Source of the DNA: Actinomyces sp. AC-20-1
GTDB lineage: Bacteria; Actinomycetota; Actinomycetes; Actinomycetales; Actinomycetaceae
Direction of reading: 5' to 3'
Length of the DNA stretch: 42,023 nt
Assembly: GCF_023369555.1 (NCBI RefSeq)
Contig: NZ_JACJVC010000020.1
Location: forward strand, 1-42,023
The stretch's first letter is position 1, and every line of letters begins with the position of its first letter. The notes under the pieces are model-generated. The model worked only from the letters and a program-made list of their open reading frames with translations, had not been told where the DNA came from and did not search any database. Position numbers and translations under genes: made by a program. Shown one piece after another: positions 1-7,054 of the stretch.

Positions 1-38
1 ACGGCGCGCAGCGCGGCGACGGCGGGGTCGGTGCTCAC
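1..38 (-). CDS. 5' end of an unidentified divergent gene (partial)
   Basis: A GTG at 38 reading leftward opens a frame that runs off the window edge (first residues VSTDPAVAALRA). It is called a real start because a TAAGGT box on the minus strand (plus positions 45-50) lies exactly 6 nt upstream, the same leaderless arrangement seen at many other genes here. It is divergent from the membrane protein at 132. Twelve residues are too few to identify the product. Confidence 0.5.
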   Translation of the reverse strand, partial: MSTDPAVAALRA

Positions 39-118
39 CGGGCCACCTTAGGCGGCCGCCGGTGGGAGGCGGCGCCGGCTCGTCCCGTCATCCGGCGTCG
101 CGTCCCCCGGCCCGCCGC

Positions 119-124
119 TATCCT
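119..124 (+). promoter_or_regulatory. -10 box TATCCT for leaderless gene at 132
   Basis: TATCCT is followed by 7 nt and then the GTG start at 132. No Shine-Dalgarno sequence can fit between them, so the transcript should begin at or next to the start codon. Confidence 0.55.
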
Positions 125-131
125 CGGCGCC

Positions 132-1100
132 GTGAGCACGACACAGCCCCGTGAGCCAGGCTCCACCGCCGGCGCGGTCCCGACGCCCAGTGGCGGCGTC
201 CCCCTCGCCCCGCGCGGGCGCAGGCGCGACCACGTGCTGGTCGCCGTCGTCGGCGCGCTGCTGGCACCGGCGCTGCTGGCGGTGGCGGGCCTGGCGGCCT
301 CGTGGTCGCTGGAGGGGCGCTGGCCGGCGTCCCTGGGGGCCGTCGTCGTGCTCGTCATCGTCTCGGGCGCCGCGCAGGCGCTCTTCGCCGTCCGCTCCTC
401 GCTGGGCGGCCTCGTCACGGGCCTTGTCGCCCTGGGGGCCGAGGGCGTCGTCCTCGCGAGCCCGGGCGGCGCGGCCGACGCGCCCTTCGCGTGGGCGCGC
501 ACCCTCATCCCCACCGGCATGGTGCTCGTCCTGGCGGGACTGATGCTGGGCGGGTCGTGGGCGATGCGCGTGGCGCGCCGGGCGGGCCGGGAGCAGGCGC
601 GTCACGCCCAGGCCCAGGCCCAGGCGGACCGCGCGCTCGGGGTGACGCCGGTGCCGCCCCCGGCCCGGCGCCGAGACCACGTCCTGTCCTTCCCGGCGGT
701 GGCGGCGGGCGTCGTCGGCGCCCTGTACCTCCTGCGCGAGGAGCACGGCCGCGTCGTCACCGGCACCTCCGACCTGCCCACCGCCCAGGGCCTGGGGGTC
801 CTGCTGTGCGCCCTGGTGCTGCTGGTGGCCGGGGCGGCCTGGGCGGGGCGCTCGACGCTCGGGGCGCGCGTCGTGGGGCCGCTGCTGGCGGTGGCGGGGC
901 TGCCGCTGCTGCTGTCGGGGCTGGGCCGCCTGCCGGGTCGTGGCCTGGCGGGGGCGCTGGCGCCTGCGGACGCGTCGGGGATCAGCCTCGTGGGCGCGGG
1001 CGCGGTCCTGGCGACCATCGGCTGGGGCGTGCACCTGGCCCGCCGTGAGGGGCGCCTGAGTGAGGCCCGTCTGCTGCGGGGCGGGTCGCCGGCTTCCTGA
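132..1100 (+). CDS. multi-pass membrane protein with two similar 4-helix halves
   Basis: A 322-residue protein with a short polar N-terminus and about eight hydrophobic segments. The chain looks internally duplicated: each half begins with an RRRDHVL motif (near residues 34 and 178), continues through about four membrane spans, and ends in a basic ARRAGR or ARREGR tail. The middle carries a charged Ala/Gln-rich linker (QAQAQAQ). The next gene ends in a related 4-helix module, also closing with ARRAGR. No catalytic or transport motif is recognised. GTG 132 is chosen because a TATCCT box sits 7 nt upstream. The function is unknown; this is probably an actinobacterial envelope protein. Confidence 0.75.
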   Translation: MSTTQPREPGSTAGAVPTPSGGVPLAPRGRRRDHVLVAVVGALLAPALLAVAGLAASWSLEGRWPASLGAVVVLVIVSGAAQALFAVRSSLGGLVTGLVALGAEGVVLASPGGAADAPFAWARTLIPTGMVLVLAGLMLGGSWAMRVARRAGREQARHAQAQAQADRALGVTPVPPPARRRDHVLSFPAVAAGVVGALYLLREEHGRVVTGTSDLPTAQGLGVLLCALVLLVAGAAWAGRSTLGARVVGPLLAVAGLPLLLSGLGRLPGRGLAGALAPADASGISLVGAGAVLATIGWGVHLARREGRLSEARLLRGGSPAS

Positions 1101-1168
1101 GGAGGCCCGTGCGGCGCCCGTGAGGGGTGCGAGCGGCACGCCTCCCGCGCGCCGGGCCGCGGGGCCGT

Positions 1169-1174
1169 TACGGT
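1169..1174 (+). promoter_or_regulatory. -10 box TACGGT for gene at 1197
   Basis: TACGGT lies 22 nt before the GTG at 1197. The predicted transcript has a short leader that contains the AAGGAGG Shine-Dalgarno sequence, unlike the leaderless genes around it. Confidence 0.45.
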
Positions 1175-1196
1175 GGGCGGGCATGAAGGAGGGCCT

Positions 1197-2357
1197 GTGA
1201 GCACCGAGAACCCCACCCGTTTCGAGGACGAGTCGTCCGACCCCACCACCACTGAGGCCGTGGTGCTCGACGACGACCTGGAGGTCCCGGTCCCGGCACC
1301 GGTCCTGGGCGACGACCCCGCTGAGGGGATGAGTGACGACGGCGAGCAGCCCGTCGTCCTCGACGCACCGGCCGGGCCCGTCACCACCGGGCCCGAGACC
1401 GTCGTCGTCGAGCCCGGGCCCACCGCTGAGACCGGCACGGACCCCGGTGAGGAGGGAGGCATCCCCGAGGCCGGGGTCTTCCCGGTGGGCAGGCCCGCCC
1501 AGGACGTGGACGTCCTGGCCACCACCTCCGCCGACGGCGGGGACACCGCCGACTCCCCGGCCGTGCGCCGCCGCTCGATCTTCGCCGACGCCGAGCCCGT
1601 CACCGCGGAGCAGGACCAGACCACCGTCACCACCGCCCCCACGACCGTCTCCGACCTCGAGGAGCAGGCCCCGGCCGAGCCCGTTGACGCCGCGACGACC
1701 GCCGAGCCGGCGGCCACCCGCGGCGAGGGACCCGACCCCGCAGCGCAGCCCGACGAGGAGGACGAGGCCATCGCCCCGGCCTGGAAGGAGCGCCGCCCCC
1801 AGCGCACGGCCCCGCGCACGGAGGACGACATCCTCCTCGAGGGCTCGACCGTCGTCGGCAAGCCGGCGCCGCGCACCGCCGCGCACTGGGCGGGCGTCCT
1901 GCTCTCCCTCGTCCTGCTGCCCATCGCCTGGTTCTTCCTGCACGACTCCGCCGCGCAGGTGATGACGGCGACCGAGCCCCACCGGTTCGTCCTCAGCGTC
2001 GCGGGCCTCGTCGAGCTCGTCATCGGGGCCCTGGCCCTGGTCCTGGCCCTGTGGACGGCCCGCCGCTCCTCGGTCGGCTCCTTCCTCGTGGGCGCCCTCA
2101 CCCTGCTCATCGGCCTGCCGGGACTCGTCGTTCCCGCCGTCATGGGCCTGCACGTGACGCCGGTGCTCGACCGCCTCGCCCAGCAGTCGAGCCTGGGCGC
2201 GGACCTCGCCTCCTACGTGTGGGCCGACGCCGCCACCGGGCGCTTCGCCTGGGCCGGCCTGCTGCTCATCATGGTCGGCGTCGTCTCCCACTCGGCCCGC
2301 CGCGCGGGACGGCGCGAGCAGGAGGTCGTCGACCGGGTGCGCAAGACCCTCGGCTGA
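1197..2357 (+). CDS. membrane protein with long acidic disordered N-terminus
   Basis: A 386-residue protein started at GTG 1197, which has a strong AAGGAGG at 1186-1192. Roughly the first 220 residues are acidic and rich in Pro, Thr and Val with no expected fold. The last 160 residues contain four hydrophobic segments and finish in a basic SARRAGRREQE tail, like the ends of the membrane modules in the preceding gene. The acidic segment probably faces the cytoplasm, but this is inference. An in-frame ATG at 1173 lies upstream of the Shine-Dalgarno sequence and overlaps the -10 box, so it was rejected. Function unknown. Confidence 0.75.
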   Translation: MSTENPTRFEDESSDPTTTEAVVLDDDLEVPVPAPVLGDDPAEGMSDDGEQPVVLDAPAGPVTTGPETVVVEPGPTAETGTDPGEEGGIPEAGVFPVGRPAQDVDVLATTSADGGDTADSPAVRRRSIFADAEPVTAEQDQTTVTTAPTTVSDLEEQAPAEPVDAATTAEPAATRGEGPDPAAQPDEEDEAIAPAWKERRPQRTAPRTEDDILLEGSTVVGKPAPRTAAHWAGVLLSLVLLPIAWFFLHDSAAQVMTATEPHRFVLSVAGLVELVIGALALVLALWTARRSSVGSFLVGALTLLIGLPGLVVPAVMGLHVTPVLDRLAQQSSLGADLASYVWADAATGRFAWAGLLLIMVGVVSHSARRAGRREQEVVDRVRKTLG

Positions 2358-2445
2358 CCCCGCTCGCGCCCACCGGCCCCAGCGGCCCCTCACGCGCCCC
2401 GGTCTCACCATGAGGCCGGGGCGCCGGCCTCGCCGTCTGCGCCCC

Positions 2446-2451
2446 TACCCT
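2446..2451 (+). promoter_or_regulatory. -10 box TACCCT for azlC
   Basis: TACCCT is 6 nt from the GTG at 2458, which fixes that GTG as the likely start in place of the in-frame ATG at 2410. Confidence 0.55.
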
Positions 2452-2457
2452 GAGGCG

Positions 2458-3207
2458 GTGCCCGCCCCCGACGCCCTTGCGACGCAGACGCTGCGCGACG
2501 CCGCGCGCGACGCGGTGCCCGTCGTCATCGGCTACCTCACCCTGGGCCTGGCCGCCGGGACGCTGCTGGCCGCGGCCGGGCTGGCCTGGTGGTGGGCGCC
2601 GCTGTGGTCGCTGGTCATCTACTCGGGCACGATGCAGATGCTGCTCGTCCCCCTCGCGGCGGCCGGCGAGCCCCTGGCGGTGGTCGCCGCGTCCACGGTC
2701 TTCGTCTCCGGCCGGCACGTCTTCTACGGGCTCGGCTTCCCGCTGGGCAGGATCCGCGGCGGGGCACTGCGCCGCCTCTACGCGGTGCACGCCATCACGG
2801 ACGAGGTCTACGCCCTGCTCGCCTCCAAGGACCGCACGCGCATGAGCGGGGCCTACCTGCTGGGGGTGGAGGTCCTGAGCCACCTGTCCTGGGTCCTGGG
2901 CACGACGGCGGGGGCGCTGGCGGGCACGTGGCTGGCGGTGGTGGTCGGCCCCGACGTCCAGCTGCTGGGCTTCGTGCTCACGGCCCTGTTCGTCGTCCTG
3001 GCCATCGAGAGCTGGCGCACGCACCCGGACCTGGCGGTGCTGGGCCTGGGCGTCGTCGCCGGTGCGGTGGGGCTCGCCGTCGGCGGGCGGGCCGCCCTGC
3101 TCAGCGCCCTGGGGGTGCTCGCCGTCGGCCTGACCGCTCTGTTCCTGTGGCGGCGGGCAGGCGGCGCTCCCGACGGCGGGGCCGCCCCCGAGGCGGTGGG
3201 GGCCTGA
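2458..3207 (+). CDS. azlC: AzlC-family branched-chain amino acid exporter, large subunit
   Basis: A 249-residue integral membrane protein. The N-terminus matches the AzlC family: ALRDA-like start, a PVVIGY segment followed by a glycine-rich first helix, then SGTMQMLLVPL and VSGRHVFYGL, the latter a family hallmark. About seven membrane segments are visible. AzlC with AzlD forms an exporter of branched-chain amino acids and analogues in known systems. The azlD start codon overlaps the stop codon by one base, so the two are translationally coupled. The predicted transcript is leaderless from GTG 2458. Confidence 0.9.
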   Translation: MPAPDALATQTLRDAARDAVPVVIGYLTLGLAAGTLLAAAGLAWWWAPLWSLVIYSGTMQMLLVPLAAAGEPLAVVAASTVFVSGRHVFYGLGFPLGRIRGGALRRLYAVHAITDEVYALLASKDRTRMSGAYLLGVEVLSHLSWVLGTTAGALAGTWLAVVVGPDVQLLGFVLTALFVVLAIESWRTHPDLAVLGLGVVAGAVGLAVGGRAALLSALGVLAVGLTALFLWRRAGGAPDGGAAPEAVGA

Positions 3208-3527
3208 TGCTGTCCACCGCGGAGCTGGCCCTCGCCGTCGTCGTGGTCGCGGCCCTCACCTTCGCCTGCCGCCTCGCCCCCTTCGTGCTGCTGCGGGGCC
3301 GGCGCAGCGACCTGGTGGACTTCCTGTCGCGGACGATGCCGCTGGGCGTCATGGTCGTCCTCATCGCCTACACGCTCGACGGCGTGGGCGCGGACCCGGC
3401 GGGGTGGGTGCCTGCGCTGGCGGGCATCGCGGCGACGGCGGGCTTGCACCTGTGGCGCCGCCAGATCGGGCTGTCGCTCGTCGGGGGCACGGGGGTGTAC
3501 GTGCTCGCCTCCCTGCTGCTCGGCTGA
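3207..3527 (+). CDS. azlD: AzlD-family exporter small subunit
   Basis: A 106-residue protein with three to four hydrophobic helices. ATG 3207 shares its first base with the azlC stop (TGATG), a common arrangement for coupled subunits. The N-terminal TFACRLAPFVLLRG segment and the central RTMPLGVMVVLIAYTL segment are characteristic of AzlD. A much longer frame extends upstream inside azlC but is only a shadow. It works as a complex with AzlC. Confidence 0.9.
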   Translation: MLSTAELALAVVVVAALTFACRLAPFVLLRGRRSDLVDFLSRTMPLGVMVVLIAYTLDGVGADPAGWVPALAGIAATAGLHLWRRQIGLSLVGGTGVYVLASLLLG

Positions 3528-3597
3528 CGCGGGCGCAACGGGTGCGCTCCTCGCGGGCCGGCTCCGCCGACCCGGCCCGTGGCGGGCGCGGCACCGG

Positions 3598-3603
3598 TAC
3601 CCT
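3598..3603 (+). promoter_or_regulatory. -10 box TACCCT for hydrolase-like gene
   Basis: TACCCT with 7 nt to the GTG at 3611. No Shine-Dalgarno sequence precedes that GTG. Confidence 0.5.
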
Positions 3604-3610
3604 TCCCGAC

Positions 3611-4513
3611 GTGCCCGTCACCGTCAACCTCCCCGGCCCCTGGGCCCACCGCAGCCTCACGGCCGGGGGCACGCGCTTCCACGTCTCCCTGTCCGGCCCG
3701 GAGCCTCTGCCGGGCGAGGGTCCGCAGCCCCCGCTGGTGCTGCTGCTGCACGGCTTCCCGGAGTGCTGGTGGGCCTGGTCGGAGGTCATGCCGTCCCTCG
3801 CGCGGGCGGGCCACCGGGTCGCGGCCCTGGACCTGCGGGGCTTCGGCGGCTCGGACCGTCCGCCGTCGGGCTACTCGCTGCTGACCCTGGCGGACGACGT
3901 GCTGGGGGTCATCCGCTGCCTGGGCCATGAGTCGGCCCTCGTCGTCGGCGCGGGGCTAGGGGGCCAGGTGGCGTGGCTGCTGGCCGCACGGGATCCGGGC
4001 ACGGTGCGCGCGATCGTGCCGGTGGGCGCCCCGCACCCGGTGGCCGTGCGCTCGCTGCGCGGCCGGCGGCTGTCCGGCTCGTCCCTGCAGTACCTCACCT
4101 TCAAGACGCCGGTGCTGCCGGAGCGGAGCCTGTCGACGACGGCGGGCATGGAGCGCCTGCTGCGCTCGTGGGCGGCGCCCGGCACGCGGGAGGCGGCGGC
4201 GCGGCCGGCCTCGTACTACGCGGCGCTGCTGGCGCGCCCGGGAGCGGCACGCTCGGCGCTGGCGACGGTGCGTGACTCCCTGCTCAGCCGCCGCGAGCTG
4301 GCGGTGCTGGAGCACCCGGTGCGGGTGCCGGTGCTGAGCGTGCAGGGCCAGCTGGACCCGGTGCAGCCCGCGCAGGCCTACGCGCGCGACACGCACCACG
4401 TGGCCGGGCCGCTGCAGCAGGTGACGGTGCACGCGGTGGGTCACTTCCCGCACCGTGAGGCGCCGGGGCGGCTGCTGGAGGCCGTCCTGCCCTTCCTGGA
4501 GGAGATGTCCTGA
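3611..4513 (+). CDS. alpha/beta-hydrolase fold protein, epoxide-hydrolase-like, nucleophile missing
   Basis: A 300-residue protein with the HGFP oxyanion motif (residues 47-50), DLRGFGGSDRP after strand 4, a plausible acid at D249 and the triad histidine in GHFPH at H278. The nucleophile elbow reads VVGAGLGG (111-118): residue 115, where epoxide hydrolases have Asp and other family members Ser, is Gly (codon GGG at 3953-3955). A rare CTA leucine codon follows. The position upstream of nth and crp matches mycobacterial ephE (Rv3670), so descent from that enzyme is likely. With no nucleophile, hydrolysis is not expected; it may be a binding protein or a decaying gene, though the frame is intact. 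Confidence 0.8.
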   Translation: MPVTVNLPGPWAHRSLTAGGTRFHVSLSGPEPLPGEGPQPPLVLLLHGFPECWWAWSEVMPSLARAGHRVAALDLRGFGGSDRPPSGYSLLTLADDVLGVIRCLGHESALVVGAGLGGQVAWLLAARDPGTVRAIVPVGAPHPVAVRSLRGRRLSGSSLQYLTFKTPVLPERSLSTTAGMERLLRSWAAPGTREAAARPASYYAALLARPGAARSALATVRDSLLSRRELAVLEHPVRVPVLSVQGQLDPVQPAQAYARDTHHVAGPLQQVTVHAVGHFPHREAPGRLLEAVLPFLEEMS

Positions 4514-4559
4514 GGCCGGTGCCGGTGGGCGGCGCCCCGGGTGCCGGCAGTCCGGGCGG

Positions 4560-5225
4560 TCAGAGGCCCACCTGGGGGCACAGCCCCGCGTCGAGCAGGG
4601 CGCAGTCCCCGCAGCGCGGTGAGCGCGCCCGGCACACGGCGCGGCCGTGCTCGATGAGGCGGTGGCAGCCGTCGGTCCAGCGCTCCGGGGCCCACAGCGC
4701 GGCGATGTCCCGCTCGGCCTTGAGGGGGTCCGTGTGGGTGGTCCAGCCCAGACGGCGGCTCAGGCGCCCGACGTGCGTGTCCACGGTGATGGCGGGCACG
4801 CCGAAGGCGTTGCCGAGCACGACGTGGGCGGTCTTGCGGCCGACGCCGGGCAGGGCGGTGAGGGCGTCGCGCTCGGCGGGGACCTCGCCGTCGTGCCGCT
4901 CGACGAGGCCCTGCCCCAGGCCGACGAGCCGCTCGGCGCGGGTGCGCTGCATGCCCAGGGGGCGCAGGACCTCCTCGAGGGCGTCGGGCTCCGCCCCGGC
5001 CAGGGCGGCGGCGTCGGGCCAGCGGTGGAAGAGCCCGGGGGTGACGGTGTTGACCCGTGCGTCCGTGGTCTGGGCGGACAGGACGGTGGCGACGAGGAGC
5101 TGGAAGGGGCCGTCGTGGTCGAGGGCGCAGCGGGCGTCCGGGTAGAGCAGGCGGAGCTCGTCGTCGACGGCGGCGGCCCGCTCGACGAGGGAGGGGTCCA
5201 GGGCCGGGGAGGGGGTGCGTGCCAT
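4560..5225 (-). CDS. nth: endonuclease III, DNA glycosylase/AP lyase
   Basis: A 221-residue base-excision repair enzyme that removes oxidised pyrimidines and cleaves abasic sites. The helix-hairpin-helix LPGVGRKTA holds the catalytic lysine K131, and the catalytic aspartate is D149 in VDTHVGR. The C-terminal iron-sulfur cluster cysteines are C198, C205, C208 and C216, spaced x6, x2, x7; the usual last gap is x5, so this loop is two residues longer. Two Met starts exist. A CAGGAT box (plus 5233-5238) overlaps the first and leaves 7 nt to the second, so ATG 5225 is preferred. It is divergent from crp, as in mycobacteria. Confidence 0.93.
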   Translation of the reverse strand: MARTPSPALDPSLVERAAAVDDELRLLYPDARCALDHDGPFQLLVATVLSAQTTDARVNTVTPGLFHRWPDAAALAGAEPDALEEVLRPLGMQRTRAERLVGLGQGLVERHDGEVPAERDALTALPGVGRKTAHVVLGNAFGVPAITVDTHVGRLSRRLGWTTHTDPLKAERDIAALWAPERWTDGCHRLIEHGRAVCRARSPRCGDCALLDAGLCPQVGL

Positions 5226-5302
5226 CGGCACCATCCTGCCGTCCTCGGGCCCTGTGGCGCGCCGCTTCCGGCCGGTGGGACGGCGCGCGGCCGCCGGCCG
5301 AC

Positions 5303-5330
5303 TTGAACTGTGACGCAGTGTGACTAAAAT
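5303..5330 (+). promoter_or_regulatory. crp promoter TTGAAC-16-TAAAAT
   Basis: TTGAAC at 5303-5308 and TAAAAT at 5325-5330 are separated by 16 nt, giving one of the best matches to a housekeeping promoter in the window. The leader to the crp start is about 80 nt. Two TGTGAC direct repeats (5309-5314 and 5319-5324) lie in the spacer, 10 bp apart. Confidence 0.6.
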
Positions 5331-5339
5331 GCTCGACGG

Positions 5340-5355
5340 CGTGCCTCAGGTCACA
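5340..5355 (+). promoter_or_regulatory. candidate Crp/GlxR binding site just downstream of the crp promoter
   Basis: CGTGCCTCAGGTCACA matches the actinobacterial Crp/GlxR consensus TGTGA-N6-TCACA at 8 of 10 defined positions. It starts 10 bp after the -10 box, where a bound regulator would block transcription, so negative autoregulation is inferred. Confidence 0.4.
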
Positions 5356-5419
5356 GACCGTGGCAGGATAGACATGTGGGAGCTCGGCTCGGGCTCAGAG
5401 GACCAGTAGGAGGACCTTC

Positions 5420-6097
5420 GTGGACGACAGCATCATCTCCAGGATCCCGCTCTTCGAGGGGATGGGACCGGAGGAGCAGGAGGAGCTGCGCGCCATGATG
5501 TCGCAGACGACTCTGCGCCGTGGCGAGACGCTCTTCAACGAGGGCGACCCGGGTGACCGCTTCTACGTCCTCCTGTCCGGCAAGATCAAGCTCGGTCACG
5601 CCTCCGCGGACGGTCGCGAGAACCTGCTCGCGGTGCTGGGTCCCGGCGAGCTCGTCGGTGAGCTCACCCTTTTCGACCCGGGCCCGCGCTCGACGACGGC
5701 GACCGCCGTGGCCCCCACGGACCTGCTCACGCTCGAGCACAGCCAGCTCATGACCTTCATCGAGACGCACCCGCAGCTGGCCAAGGACATGCTGCGCGCG
5801 CTGGCCCAGCGCCTGCGCCGCACGAACACCGCGCTGGCCGACCTCGTCTTCTCCGACGTCCCCGGGCGTGTGGCCAAGGCCCTGCTGGACCTGGCCGACC
5901 GCTTCGGCTCGACGACGGAGGACGGCGTGCACGTGCCGCACGACCTCACCCAGGAGGAGCTGGCCCAGCTCGTGGGCGCCTCGCGCGAGACGGTCAACAA
6001 GTCGCTGGCGGAGTTCGTCTCCCGTGGCTGGATCCGTCTGGAGGGCCGTGCGGTGACGCTGCTCGACGTCGACCGTCTGCGTCGTCGGGCCCGCTGA
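5420..6097 (+). CDS. crp: Crp/Fnr-family transcriptional regulator (GlxR-like)
   Basis: A 225-residue global regulator. The N-terminal cyclic-nucleotide-binding beta-roll includes GDPGDRFYVLLSGKIKL and the phosphate-binding cassette GELVGELTLFDPGPRSTTATA. The C-terminal winged helix has LTQEELAQLVGASRETVNKSL (about residues 175-195), including the recognition helix. This matches mycobacterial Rv3676 and corynebacterial GlxR, which bind cAMP. The GTG start has AGGAGG nearby (5409-5414). The gene is flanked by nth and the small WEYA protein as in mycobacteria. A candidate self-binding site lies upstream. Confidence 0.92.
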   Translation: MDDSIISRIPLFEGMGPEEQEELRAMMSQTTLRRGETLFNEGDPGDRFYVLLSGKIKLGHASADGRENLLAVLGPGELVGELTLFDPGPRSTTATAVAPTDLLTLEHSQLMTFIETHPQLAKDMLRALAQRLRRTNTALADLVFSDVPGRVAKALLDLADRFGSTTEDGVHVPHDLTQEELAQLVGASRETVNKSLAEFVSRGWIRLEGRAVTLLDVDRLRRRAR

Positions 6098-6142
6098 GCA
6101 CCTGGGCGCCGAGCCGCCGATGGGGTTCTGAGACACGAATGG

Positions 6143-6178
6143 CGGTGGCCCGCCTCCCGGCTGGGAGGCGGGCCACCG
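6143..6178. terminator. strong hairpin after crp
   Basis: A perfect 16-bp GC-rich stem (6143-6158 with 6163-6178) around a GGCT loop lies between convergent crp and the small gene at 6213-6374. It has no long T run, so it may work in both directions. Confidence 0.75.
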
Positions 6179-6212
6179 TCCTGTGCGACCGGCCTGTGCG
6201 GCGGCCGGCCGC

Positions 6213-6374
6213 TCAGGCCTGGCGGGGGCGCTTGAGGTAGGCGACGAGGTTGTCCGAGCCGGTGGGGCCGGGGACGACCTGGACGAGCTCCCAGCCGTCA
6301 GCGCCCCACTGGTCGAGGATCTGCTTGGTGGCGTGGGTGAGAAGCGGAATGGTGGCGTACTCCCATGTAGTCAT
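6213..6374 (-). CDS. small conserved actinobacterial protein (Rv3678A-like)
   Basis: A 53-residue protein, MTTWEYATIPLLTHATKQ at the N-terminus, then ILDQWGADGWELVQVVPG and a NLVAYLKRP end. It resembles the short protein found next to crp/whiB4 in Mycobacterium (Rv3678A) and in many actinobacteria; some annotations call such proteins DUF4177-like. Its ATG at 6374 lies 6 nt from a TAGGCT box (plus 6381-6386), so it should be leaderless. Function unknown. The sequence and conserved neighbourhood make it a confident gene despite its size. Confidence 0.85.
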   Translation of the reverse strand: MTTWEYATIPLLTHATKQILDQWGADGWELVQVVPGPTGSDNLVAYLKRPRQA

Positions 6375-6380
6375 GGGCCA

Positions 6381-6386
6381 AGCCTA
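6381..6386 (-). promoter_or_regulatory. -10 box TAGGCT for small gene at 6374
   Basis: On the minus strand TAGGCT is followed by TGGCCC and then the ATG at 6374, the same spacing as the other leaderless genes in the window. Confidence 0.5.
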
Positions 6387-6481
6387 CGGGCGCGAGACCC
6401 GGCCGGTGTAGCCGGAGACGCAGCCGCACGGCCCGGCCGGTGCAGCCCGGGGGTACATGTGCACGCCCCGGCTGCTTGCTG

Positions 6482-6805
6482 TCAGCGCACGCGGGCGAGG
6501 ATGCGCGGGGCCCGGTGGGCGTGGATCTCGGCGACGAGCTCGTCGTCCTCCCGGCGCAGCCAGGCGCCCCAGTCGTCGACCTCGGGGAAGCGGCGCAGGA
6601 GGGCGCGGCGCTCGCGCTCGGTGAGACCGCCCCAGACGCCGAAGGAGGACTCGGAGTCGAGCGCCTCGGCCAGGCACTCCATGCGCACGGGGCAGGAGAA
6701 GCACAGGGAGCGGGCGTCGCGCTGCTCGGCGCCCTTGCCGAAGAGCTGGTCCGGTTCCACGTTGGCGCAGGAGGCCCGGACTGCCCAGGTCTGGTCGATG
6801 GTCAT
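6482..6805 (-). CDS. whiB4: WhiB-family iron-sulfur regulator (WhiB4/WblA type)
   Basis: A 107-residue protein with the four cluster-binding cysteines C13, C35, C38 and C44 (C-x2-C-x5-C core) and the GVWGG turn at 56-60, followed by LTERERRALLRR. That C-terminal stretch and the neighbouring PBP identify the WhiB4 (Rv3681c)/WblA branch, linked to redox sensing and, in Streptomyces, to development and antibiotic control. A weak GGAG precedes the ATG. The likely promoter is TTGGTT-18-TACCGT on the minus strand, with a leader of about 50 nt. It diverges from the PBP gene. Confidence 0.93.
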   Translation of the reverse strand: MTIDQTWAVRASCANVEPDQLFGKGAEQRDARSLCFSCPVRMECLAEALDSESSFGVWGGLTERERRALLRRFPEVDDWGAWLRREDDELVAEIHAHRAPRILARVR

Positions 6806-7041
6806 CTCACGCTCCCGTCTGCGCGACGGGCGACCACTGTGTCGCCGTCGTCACATCTGACGGTAGGCCATAGTGAGCAGTTCAACCAAATCACCCCGGG
6901 TCCGGGGCTCGATTCCCCTGACGGATCGGGCTGTCAGGGTGTATGCGCACCCACTCTGCGAGGCGGCTCCCCATACGGGTCCCAGGACGATCCCAGGCGG
7001 TCACCCGGCCGCCCCCACTACGTGCCGGCAGCGGGGGCACG

Positions 7042-7047
7042 TAGTCT
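7042..7047 (+). promoter_or_regulatory. -10 box TAGTCT for PBP gene
   Basis: TAGTCT, then 7 nt, then the ATG at 7055. This rules out a long in-frame upstream extension as coding. Confidence 0.55.
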
Positions 7048-7054
7048 GGGCGCC

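Noticed and set aside
48-2411. 787-codon open frame on the minus strand opposite the first two membrane genes
   Set aside because: It is antisense to two well-supported genes, its translation is low-complexity Gly/Arg, and such long shadow frames are normal in DNA this rich in G and C.
6831-6856. TGTG-N10-CACA element in the whiB leader as a Crp site
   Set aside because: The arms are two bases too far apart for the TGTGA-N6-TCACA consensus and the inner positions do not match.
6893-6925. tRNA-like T-arm GGGGCTCGATTCCCC between whiB and the PBP gene
   Set aside because: No acceptor, D or anticodon stems can be paired around it.
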